Of a stretch of 6,218 nucleotides of DNA, positions 1 to 5,431 are shown one piece after another. Below the pieces are notes generated by a model. The model saw only the letters and a program-made list of their open reading frames with translations. It made no database searches and had not been told where the DNA came from. The number at the start of each line of letters is the position of its first letter. Positions within the stretch are counted from its first letter, which is position 1. The stretch lies in NCBI GenBank assembly GCA_009785715.1, contig WQVT01000155.1, positions 1 to 6,218 of the forward strand, in the 5' to 3' direction. The position numbers and the translations under genes are program-made. This DNA comes from Acidimicrobiaceae bacterium (GTDB taxonomy: Bacteria; Actinomycetota; Acidimicrobiia; Acidimicrobiales; Palsa-688).

Positions 1-126
1 CACCCCGTGACCCACGACCTGGATGATGCCGAGCTCACCGCCTAACCGCCGCAGGCGCTCCAGCTCGCCGGGGTCTCCGGCCTCGGCCGCCTCCAGGTCG
101 ATGACGAGGCTGTCGGTTTTGCTCAT
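1..126 (-). CDS. Partial 2-oxoglutarate/Fe(II) oxygenase, isopenicillin N synthase-like (N-terminus only)
   Basis: An open frame starts at ATG 126-124 on the minus strand and stays open for 42 codons to the window edge. A GGAGG ribosome binding site lies 9 bases upstream of the ATG, which fixes the start. The protein begins MSKTDSLVIDLEAAEAGDPG and ends with IIQVVGHGV at about residues 34-42. An N-terminal 'VIDL' strand, a charged helix, and a hydrophobic strand ending in V-x-GHGV is the pattern of the DIOX_N domain. That domain precedes the jelly-roll catalytic core in isopenicillin N synthase-like, non-haem iron, 2-oxoglutarate-dependent oxygenases. The iron-binding HxD...H residues and the 2-oxoglutarate arginine would lie beyond the edge, so activity cannot be judged. 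Full family members are about 300-350 residues, so only about an eighth is visible. It lies 64 bases downstream of the hydrolase-fold gene on the same strand and is probably co-transcribed with it. The reaction and substrate are unknown. The family call rests on a short stretch. Confidence 0.72.
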   Translation of the reverse strand, partial: MSKTDSLVIDLEAAEAGDPGELERLRRLGGELGIIQVVGHGV

Positions 127-182
127 CTCGATGATCCTCCGTGCTTTCCAGGCAACAAAGTGGACAAATGAGGCCGTGTCGT

Positions 183-202
183 GGGACCCCTCAGGTGGTC
201 CC
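183..202 (-). other. Small stem-loop at the end of the hydrolase-fold gene
   Basis: GGGACC (183-188) and GGTCCC (197-202) form a 6-bp perfect inverted repeat with an 8-base loop. Allowing one bulge, two more GC pairs can close the loop. The hairpin overlaps the TGA stop of the hydrolase-fold gene (193-191). No T-run follows in the minus-strand direction, so it is not a convincing intrinsic terminator. In a two-gene operon it could slow decay of the upstream message or reduce read-through into the oxygenase gene. It could also be chance in GC-rich DNA. Confidence 0.25.
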
Positions 203-889
203 GGTGCGCTCGGCGGCGGCCAGTAGGACCTTGGCGAGCGCCGCCGCCCCAGCCGTTTCCAGCTCCCCGGCGGGGAAGGGGACGTCCGTGACGGTGGCCG
301 CCGCGTTCCGCTCCGCCAATCGGGCCAGCTGTTCTGCGGTGATCGGGCTGTCCGACGAACGTACGAGCTCGACGTCCGCGGCGCCGGCGAGCTGGTCCCA
401 GGCCACCCGATCGTCGGGCTCGTCGCCGAGGCCGGGCAGGGCGTCGATCAGGACCAGGCCGTCCAGGGCCGCGACGCCCCGCGACGCGCTCCGGCCGAGC
501 GTGGCGAGGGCGGCCAGGCCGCCGTCCCCGATCCCGGCGATCAGCCGGGCGCGGCCGGCGAAGGACGCGACCGCCTCCGCAAGGACCACTCCGGCGCGAC
601 GCGGGCGGGTGGCAGGCCCGTTCGAACGCCCGGATCCGGGCAGGTCGAGCACCACCACCGGGCGGCGCAGGAGCAAGGCCACGTCGTCGAGGGAACGGGC
701 GTCGTGGTCGGGGTCGTGGATGAGCACGATCTCGGGCGCTCCGCCCCACACCACGCCACTGACGTGGCCGCCGGTGGAGACGTTGACCCATTTCCGATTG
801 ACGGCCGGCGCCTCCGCCACTCCGAGACCTGCGGCCCGCCCGGCGACCAGGGCGAACTCGTTTTCCGGTGCGGCCATGGCCGGGCTCAC
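191..889 (-). CDS. Alpha/beta-hydrolase-fold protein, probably catalytically degenerate
   Basis: The 232-residue protein keeps the layout of an alpha/beta hydrolase. A strand with the oxyanion-turn position (EIVLIHD, 53-59) is followed by the DLPGSGRS strand-turn (82-89), the nucleophile-elbow region (LIAGIGDGG, 116-124), the strand LVLIDALPG (145-153) and an acid-bearing strand-turn (ELVRSSDSPI, 174-183). The key residues are altered. The usual HG at the oxyanion turn is HD (58-59). The usual G-x-S-x-G-G reads GIGDGG (119-124), with Gly at the serine position. No histidine occurs after residue 62, so the C-terminal catalytic His is absent, and PAGE (206-209) stands where PGH would be expected. 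The cap between about 150 and 172 is very short, and typical members have 260-300 residues. The GTG start at 889 is preferred over ATG 877 because GGAG lies 9 bases upstream of it, while the ATG has no such site. No signal peptide is seen, so it is likely cytoplasmic. A non-catalytic or binding role is inferred. An unusual nucleophile, Asp122 with a one-residue register shift, is possible but would still lack the His. Confidence 0.85.
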   Translation of the reverse strand: MSPAMAAPENEFALVAGRAAGLGVAEAPAVNRKWVNVSTGGHVSGVVWGGAPEIVLIHDPDHDARSLDDVALLLRRPVVVLDLPGSGRSNGPATRPRRAGVVLAEAVASFAGRARLIAGIGDGGLAALATLGRSASRGVAALDGLVLIDALPGLGDEPDDRVAWDQLAGAADVELVRSSDSPITAEQLARLAERNAAATVTDVPFPAGELETAGAAALAKVLLAAAERTGTT

Positions 890-965
890 GGTTCGCGGCT
901 CCGACGTCCCCTCACGCCCCCATGCTTATCAGCTGGCACGAAATAACGAGAGGAGGACACCTAGC
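890..965. promoter_or_regulatory. Divergent intergenic region, likely promoters for both directions
   Basis: These 76 bases separate two divergent transcription units, so promoters for both the minus-strand hydrolase/oxygenase genes and the plus-strand DUF427 gene are expected here. The segment 921-950 is clearly richer in A and T than its surroundings and contains a CAGCTG palindrome (930-935). I could not identify a convincing -35/-10 pair on either strand. The plus-strand ribosome binding site AGGAGG (951-956) closes the region on the right. The minus-strand GGAG site, read as CTCC at 899-902, lies near the left end. Confidence 0.4.
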
Positions 966-995
966 ATGCCCTTATGTTGCGAGGCCACGCCGTGA
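966..995 (+). CDS. Possible 9-residue leader peptide with a Cys-Cys pair
   Basis: The ORF ATG 966 to TGA 993-995 encodes MPLCCEATP. It has the strongest ribosome binding site in the window, AGGAGG at 951-956, with an ideal 9-base spacer to this ATG. Its stop overlaps the GTG start of the DUF427 gene (992-994) as GTGA, the usual arrangement for translational coupling. The peptide has adjacent Cys codons (TGT TGC, 975-980) and a TTA leucine codon (972-974), which is rare in high-GC genomes. Short cysteine-containing upstream ORFs are known in actinobacteria to tune downstream genes according to cysteine supply. Only two Cys codons are present, so that role here is inference. A one-base sequencing error that split the true N-terminus of the DUF427 protein is an alternative. 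Confidence 0.45.
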   Translation: MPLCCEATP

Positions 996-1852
996 GCGAG
1001 GAACGCCCCGTGATCGTCGAGCCCGTGCATCGGCGGGTCAGGGTGCTCTTCGGGGGGCGGGTCGTCGCCGACAGCCTGCAGGCACGCCTGCTTTTCGAAC
1101 TGCGCTACACGCCCCGCTACTACCTGCCCGTCGAGGACGTGGCCTCCGACGTCCTCGTCCCCTCGGCCACGGCCACGGCGTCGTGGTGCAAGGGCGACGC
1201 CCGCTGGTGGGACGTGCGCGTGGGTGATCGGGTGGCCCCGGACGCCGCCTGGGCGTACGACGGTCCATCCCCGGTGGGTGGCCCCGACTTGAGCGGACTG
1301 GTCTCGTTCGTGTGGGATGCAATGGACCACTGGTTCGAGGAGGAGGACGAGGTGTTCGTCCACCCCAAGGATCCCTATTCACGTCTCGAGATCCTGGAGT
1401 CCTCGCGCCAGGTCGAGATCAGCGTCGACGGCGTCGACCTGGCGCGATCCTCCCGCCCGCGGATCGTCTACGAGGGGACGCTGTTCCCCCGCTACTACCT
1501 CCCCCCACTCGACGTCCGTCAGGACCTGCTCGTCCCCTCCTCGACCACCACCGCCTGCCCCTACAAGGGCCGGGCGGTGTATTACGGCGTCCGATCCACC
1601 GACGGCGTGCGGTCCGACCTGGCCTGGTCCTATCCGGCCCCTACCCTCGAGGCCACCCGTCTCGCCGGCTACATCAGCTTCTTCCAGGAGCATTGCGACG
1701 TGGTCGTGGACGGCGAACCTCTCGGCCATCCCGAGAGCAAGTGGCTTTACGGTGGGCCGGACGCGTATACCTATACGCCAGGTGACCCGACCGCCAAAAC
1801 CGGTTTCAACGATCCTCCAATCTCCACGACACAAACCGGCGTAGCCGAGTAA
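992..1852 (+). CDS. Tandem two-domain DUF427 protein
   Basis: This 286-residue protein (from GTG 992) carries two copies of DUF427, a small beta-rich domain of unknown function. Domain 1 spans about 14-122 and domain 2 about 139-243. They align across matching landmarks: PRYYLP (41-46 and 166-171), DVLVPS/DLLVPS (53-58 and 178-183), a K-G turn (67-68 and 192-193), and AWAY/AWSY (86-89 and 211-214). Domain 2 has the family's typical CPYKG (189-193). Domain 1 reads SWCKG (64-68), so its cysteine is shifted by two positions. The tail after about 247 is a proline/threonine-rich extension. No signal peptide or membrane segment is seen, so it is likely cytoplasmic. The start is uncertain: GTG 992 has GAGG 7 bases upstream and overlaps the stop of the leader peptide, while in-frame ATG 974 would add six residues but sits 17 bases from the strong AGGAGG. 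The biochemical role of the family is not established. The gene lies between the divergent oxygenase/hydrolase pair and the importer. Confidence 0.9.
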   Translation: MSEERPVIVEPVHRRVRVLFGGRVVADSLQARLLFELRYTPRYYLPVEDVASDVLVPSATATASWCKGDARWWDVRVGDRVAPDAAWAYDGPSPVGGPDLSGLVSFVWDAMDHWFEEEDEVFVHPKDPYSRLEILESSRQVEISVDGVDLARSSRPRIVYEGTLFPRYYLPPLDVRQDLLVPSSTTTACPYKGRAVYYGVRSTDGVRSDLAWSYPAPTLEATRLAGYISFFQEHCDVVVDGEPLGHPESKWLYGGPDAYTYTPGDPTAKTGFNDPPISTTQTGVAE

Positions 1853-1862
1853 AGATCAGACC

Positions 1863-1880
1863 GGAGGCGCATCCGCCTTT
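1863..1880 (+). terminator. Weak terminator-like hairpin after the DUF427 gene
   Basis: Ten bases after the DUF427 stop, AGGCG (1865-1869) pairs with CGCCT (1874-1878) across a CATC loop. Two G-U pairs (1863-1864 with 1879-1880) extend the stem to 7 bp. Only three Ts follow before CCC. It may be a weak or partial terminator that lets some transcription continue into the importer genes, or a message-stabilising hairpin. Confidence 0.35.
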
Positions 1881-1889
1881 CCCAGGCGT

Positions 1890-1899
1890 CGGAATTCCG
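1890..1899. promoter_or_regulatory. Perfect 10-bp palindrome upstream of the importer operon
   Basis: CGGAATTCCG is a perfect dyad 59 bases before the start codon of the solute-binding protein gene, inside the only non-coding gap ahead of the importer (1853-1958). Its position and symmetry fit an operator half-site pair for a dimeric repressor. No second copy was seen elsewhere in the window, and a palindrome of this length can arise by chance. No clear promoter hexamers were recognised in the rest of the gap. Confidence 0.3.
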
Positions 1900-1958
1900 T
1901 TAAGCAGGAAGGCCACCAAAGCCCGTCGATGCTGGCTTAGAGCGAAAGTGAAGCTCCC

Positions 1959-3569
1959 TTGACCGAACCGCAGAGCAACAACGCAGGCTTTACCCGTCGC
2001 AGCTTCCTCGTCGGAGGGGTCGGAGTGGCCGGAGCGATCGCCGGAGGCGGCCTGCTGCTCGGGGATGCGGGCTCCGCCGCCGCCCAGATCCTCGGCTCCC
2101 CCGCGCTGGCCGGGTCCCCGAGGAGGGGGGGCACGGTGAAGGTGGGGACCATCGCCCCGGTGTCGGCGGTCGATCCCGTCACCATGTACGACGCCGGGTC
2201 GATCGCGATCGCCCAGCAGAGCGCCGAATACCTGGTCTACGTCAACGCGAACGGCAGCCTCCGCCCCGTGCTCGCCACGTCCTGGTCCTCGGACAAGACG
2301 GCCAGATCGTGGACCTTCAAGCTCCGCCCGAACGTCAAGTTCCACGACGGCACCACGCTCTCCTCAGCCGACGTCGTGGCGACCTTCGACCGGCTCGTCG
2401 ACCCGAAGTCGCAGTCCTCGGCCCTGACCGATTTCCAGGGGATCCTCGCCCCGGGCGGGATCCACGCCGTCGACGCGTCGACGGTCCGCTTCGACCTGGA
2501 GTCACCCTTCGCCGATTTCCCCTACCTTGTCTCCTCAACCAACTACAACACGCTCGTCCTGCCCAAGGCGTACAAGGGCAACTTCCAGGCGCAACCGGTC
2601 GGGACCGGACCGTTCATCCAGCAGAGCTTCACGCACAACCAGGGCGCCACGTTCCGCCGCAATCCGAACTACTGGGACAGCGGAAAGCCCTACCTCGACG
2701 AGGTGAACTTCACCTTCTACCAGGACCAGCAGGCCCAGCTGCTCGGCCTGCAGGGCGGCAGCGTCGACACGGTCGTCACGATCAGCTCGAGCGAGATCCC
2801 GACCCTCGAAGGCACCTCCGGGCTCCGCGTCAGGAACGTCAACGGGTCGGCGACCTATACCCTCTGGATGCGGGTGGACCGCAAGCCGTTCACGGACAGG
2901 CGGGCCCGCCAGGCGGTGGCCTGGGCGATCGATCGGCAGGGATTGATCGCCACCGCACTGAACGGCAAGGCCGTCCCCGGCAACGACCACTTCTTCGGCC
3001 CGACCATGCCGTTCCGCCCCAACAACCTCCCCCAGCGAGTCCAGAACCTGAGCAGGGCCAAGGCGCTGCTCCAGGCCGCCGGGGTGCACGGGGAGACCGT
3101 CACGCTCACGACCGAGAACACGCCGCCGGCCCCCGACTACGCCACCCTGGTGAAGAACGACCTGGCGAAGATCGGGTTGAACGTGAAGCTGAACATCATG
3201 AGCCAGAGCGCCTTCTACGGGTCGGGCAAGAACCAGCCGTGGCTGGAGGTCCCCTTCGGCATCGTCGACTGGGCGGCCCGGGCCATTCCGGCCCAGTACC
3301 TGAACCCGGTGCTCGAGAGCAACGGGGTGTGGAACTCGCCGCACTACAAGAACCCGGAGCTCGACACGTTGATCAGGCGGTACAACGCAACGCTCGGGCA
3401 CGCACAGCGCCAGTCACTGACCAACCAGATAGCCCACATAACCTTCAACGATGTCCCGGTCATCGTCGCCTACTGGGACGGGGGTCAGCGCCCGATGAGC
3501 ACGAAGCTCCAGGGCCTGCAGGCGAGCGCCTCCTCGTTCATGGACCTCTCCTCGGCGTGGTTGACCTGA
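1959..3569 (+). CDS. Tat-exported ABC solute-binding protein, family 5 (peptide/nickel/opine type)
   Basis: This 536-residue extracytoplasmic binding protein captures substrate for the permeases encoded next. Residues 12-18 (TRRSFLV) form a twin-arginine motif, followed by a Gly/Ala-rich hydrophobic stretch (about 19-35) and a likely signal-peptidase site after SAAA (39-42). This suggests export of a folded protein by Tat. No lipobox cysteine is present. SBP_bac_5 landmarks are WTFKLRPNVKFHDGT (118-132), with following SADVVATFDRL, GTGPF (215-219), NPNYW (235-239) and RARQAVAWAID (315-325). Its length matches the family (500-600). The TTG start is the only initiation codon between the upstream in-frame stop (1938-1940) and the twin-arginine motif, but no clear Shine-Dalgarno site precedes it. 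The substrate is unknown: the family takes di- and oligopeptides, nickel, opines, glutathione and sugars. It is the first gene of the importer operon, 24 bases before the DppB-type permease. Confidence 0.93.
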   Translation: MTEPQSNNAGFTRRSFLVGGVGVAGAIAGGGLLLGDAGSAAAQILGSPALAGSPRRGGTVKVGTIAPVSAVDPVTMYDAGSIAIAQQSAEYLVYVNANGSLRPVLATSWSSDKTARSWTFKLRPNVKFHDGTTLSSADVVATFDRLVDPKSQSSALTDFQGILAPGGIHAVDASTVRFDLESPFADFPYLVSSTNYNTLVLPKAYKGNFQAQPVGTGPFIQQSFTHNQGATFRRNPNYWDSGKPYLDEVNFTFYQDQQAQLLGLQGGSVDTVVTISSSEIPTLEGTSGLRVRNVNGSATYTLWMRVDRKPFTDRRARQAVAWAIDRQGLIATALNGKAVPGNDHFFGPTMPFRPNNLPQRVQNLSRAKALLQAAGVHGETVTLTTENTPPAPDYATLVKNDLAKIGLNVKLNIMSQSAFYGSGKNQPWLEVPFGIVDWAARAIPAQYLNPVLESNGVWNSPHYKNPELDTLIRRYNATLGHAQRQSLTNQIAHITFNDVPVIVAYWDGGQRPMSTKLQGLQASASSFMDLSSAWLT

Positions 3570-3585
3570 CGCGCTAGAAGGCGCG
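3570..3585 (+). promoter_or_regulatory. Intercistronic hairpin holding the permease ribosome binding site
   Basis: CGCGC (3570-3574) and GCGCG (3581-3585) form a perfect GC-only 5-bp stem around the loop TAGAAG. The hairpin begins at the base after the binding-protein stop. The purine run AGAAGG (3576-3581), the best ribosome binding site for the TTG at 3594 with a 12-base spacer, lies in the loop and first stem base. There is no T-run, so termination is unlikely. Hairpins after the binding-protein gene are known in several ABC importer operons to keep binding protein more abundant than permease. That role here is inferred. Confidence 0.4.
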
Positions 3586-3593
3586 GTTCTCCG

Positions 3594-4541
3594 TTGCTCC
3601 GCTACGTCGTCCGCAGGATCCTCCTTGCCATCCCGACGCTCCTCATCGTCTCGGTGCTGGTGTTCTGCCTGGCTCAGCTGCTCCCCGGCGACGTCGGCCG
3701 TCAGGTTCTAGGGCCCTACGCCAGCCCCGCCCAGGTGGCGGCCTTCGACCGCCAGCACGGCTACGACCGCCCGCTCGTCGTCCGCTACCTCCACTGGCTG
3801 GGCGGGTTCGTGAGCGGGCACTGGGGGACCTCGGTGGTGCAGCAGGAGGGCGTCGGCCACCTGCTGGTCGTCGCCCTCGGCCACTCCCTGCAACTGTCGG
3901 TTTTCGCGCTGGTCCTCTACGTGCCGATCTCGATCGGGCTCGGACTGCTGGCCGGGTTCCGGCAGGGCAGCCTGATTGACCGCACGATCACTCTCGGCGG
4001 GACCGTGGTCTCCTCGCTGCCGGACTTCGTCGTCGGCGTCGTGTTGATCCTGGTGCTCGCCGTCGGGCTCGGCTGGTTCCCGGTGAGCGCGCTCGGCGCC
4101 GTCGGGGGGAACGTCTTCACCAAGCTGCACGCCCTGTTTCTCCCCGCCCTGACGCTCACGCTCGGACTGGTCGGCTACGTGGCCCGCATGACGAGGACCG
4201 GGACGATCACGACGCTCGCCTCGCCGTTCGTGCGCACCGCGGTGCTGAAGGGCCTCCCCTGGTCGCGGGTGGTCTCGGCGCACGTCCTGCGCAACTCGCT
4301 CCTGCCCACCGTCACGATCGTCGGTACCCAGATCGGCTACCTGGTCGGCGGCCTGGTGATCACCGAGACGCTCTACAACTATCCGGGCTTCGGCGAGGCC
4401 ATGCTGACCGCCGCCCAGGGCCACGACGTGGCCGTCCTCGAGACCGGGACCCTGCTCCTGGCGGTGATCTCGATGGCCGCCGTGCTGGCGACCGATCTCT
4501 TCTACACGGCACTCGATCCACGGGTGCAGCGCCCGGCATGA
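3594..4541 (+). CDS. DppB/OppB-type ABC transporter permease
   Basis: This is a 315-residue inner-membrane permease, one half of the translocation channel of the importer. The N-terminus (MLRYVVRRILLAIPTLLIVS) and first membrane helix (about 9-29), ending in QLLPGD (28-33), are typical of DppB/OppB. A long extracytoplasmic segment follows, with GYDRPLVVRY (56-65) and GHWGTS (75-80). Further hydrophobic segments lie near 99-121, 134-160, 180-197, 240-262 and 283-307. The cytoplasmic coupling (EAA) loop is at about 212-240, with the family pattern FVRTAVLKG followed by HVLRNSLLP (230-238), which contacts the ATPase. The TTG start is the only one upstream of the conserved N-terminus and has AGAAGG 12 bases before it, partly held in a small hairpin. 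Its stop overlaps the start of the next permease as ATGA. Length matches the family (about 305-340). Confidence 0.94.
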   Translation: MLRYVVRRILLAIPTLLIVSVLVFCLAQLLPGDVGRQVLGPYASPAQVAAFDRQHGYDRPLVVRYLHWLGGFVSGHWGTSVVQQEGVGHLLVVALGHSLQLSVFALVLYVPISIGLGLLAGFRQGSLIDRTITLGGTVVSSLPDFVVGVVLILVLAVGLGWFPVSALGAVGGNVFTKLHALFLPALTLTLGLVGYVARMTRTGTITTLASPFVRTAVLKGLPWSRVVSAHVLRNSLLPTVTIVGTQIGYLVGGLVITETLYNYPGFGEAMLTAAQGHDVAVLETGTLLLAVISMAAVLATDLFYTALDPRVQRPA

Positions 4542-5431
4542 CCACCGTCGAACCGCGGCCGGTCGAGGCGCTCCTCGGCAGCGAGGCGGCCAGCCTGGCG
4601 GCGGGCGCCGGCGCCCTGCCCACCTGGCGCATCCTGCTCCGCCGGCCCACCTTCGTGATCGGCGCCGTGATCTGCGCCTTCTGGGTCTTCGACGCCATCT
4701 TCTGGCCGGTCCTGGTGCCCTATTCGCCGCAGAACGCCGTGACCACCGCCGCCCACCTCGCCCCGAGCGCGAGCCACTGGTTCGGGACGGACCGCCTCGG
4801 GCGTGACGTGCTCTCGCGGGTCCTGGCGGGCGCCGCCCCCGTCTTGTCGGTGGCACCGGCCGCCACCGCGATCGGCGTGGCCGCCGGCACGGTCATCGGC
4901 CTCTTCACCGGCTACCGGCGGGGCTGGACCGACGACGTGGGCATGCGGGTCATGGACGCCATGCTCACCCTGCCCACGATCATCATCGCCGTGGTGGCCG
5001 TCGGCCTGCTCGGGCGCTCCGAGGTCGTCGTCACCCTGGTGATAGCCGTGACCTTTACCCCGTTGGTGGCGCGGGTCGTCCGCTCGTCGGTGCTCTCCGA
5101 GCGCGAGCGACAGTACGTGGAGGCCGCCCAGATCCGCGGCGAGAACGCGCTGTGGATCCTCGGGCGTGAGATCCTCCCGAACGTCACCGGGCCGATCGTC
5201 GTGGAGAGCACCGTCCGCCTCGGGTACGCGATCTTCAACGCGTCGGCCCTTTCGTTCCTGAGCCTCGGGCCGCAGGACCCATCCCCCGACTGGGGCCTCA
5301 CCATCGCCGAGAACCGCCCGTTCATCGAGACCCAGTGGTGGACCGTGCTCTTTCCCGCCCTGGCCATCGCCTCGCTGATCATCGGGATCAACCTGGTCGC
5401 AGAAGGGCTGCGGGAGGCCCGGTCACGATGA
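4538..5431 (+). CDS. DppC/OppC-type ABC transporter permease
   Basis: This 297-residue permease is the second channel subunit and partner of the DppB-type protein. A cytoplasmic N-terminal tail (about 1-37) is followed by a first membrane helix (39-60). Then comes the DppC hallmark segment HWFGTDRLGRDVLSRV (80-95). Hydrophobic helices follow, and the EAA loop is centred on YVEAAQIRGE, with EAA at 195-197 and REILPN just after. The C-terminus (NLVAEGLREARSR) matches the usual family ending. The ATG overlaps the upstream stop by ATGA, and no strong ribosome binding site is seen, so translation is probably coupled to the upstream permease. Its own stop overlaps the ATPase start in the same way. 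Length is normal for the family (about 280-310). No missing motif was noticed. Confidence 0.94.
   Translation: MTTVEPRPVEALLGSEAASLAAGAGALPTWRILLRRPTFVIGAVICAFWVFDAIFWPVLVPYSPQNAVTTAAHLAPSASHWFGTDRLGRDVLSRVLAGAAPVLSVAPAATAIGVAAGTVIGLFTGYRRGWTDDVGMRVMDAMLTLPTIIIAVVAVGLLGRSEVVVTLVIAVTFTPLVARVVRSSVLSERERQYVEAAQIRGENALWILGREILPNVTGPIVVESTVRLGYAIFNASALSFLSLGPQDPSPDWGLTIAENRPFIETQWWTVLFPALAIASLIIGINLVAEGLREARSR

Noticed and set aside
141..995. Plus-strand open frame of 284 codons opposite the hydrolase-fold gene
   Set aside because: It is Ser/Ala/Arg/Pro-rich with no domain, while the minus strand encodes a recognisable alpha/beta-hydrolase fold with a ribosome binding site. Only its last ten codons (966-995) coincide with a supported leader ORF.
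1919..1938. AAGCC/GGCTT inverted repeat with a 10-base loop before the binding-protein start
   Set aside because: A stem of only 5 bp with a large loop and no T-run or other support is expected by chance.
1929..1962. Two tiny ORFs (ATG 1929 encoding MLA; GTG 1948, four codons, whose TGA overlaps the TTG start) ahead of the binding protein
   Set aside because: Neither has a properly spaced ribosome binding site, and ORFs this short arise readily by chance. They only weakly resemble the better-supported leader at 966.
2535..3401. Open frame of 288 codons on the minus strand inside the binding-protein gene
   Set aside because: The plus strand carries a continuous family 5 binding protein. The antisense product is Val/Arg/Gly-rich with no motif.
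3708..4856. Long open frame on the minus strand opposite the two permease genes (382 codons)
   Set aside because: It is Arg/Pro/His-rich low-complexity sequence typical of antisense frames in GC-rich coding DNA. The plus strand here encodes two clearly recognised permeases.
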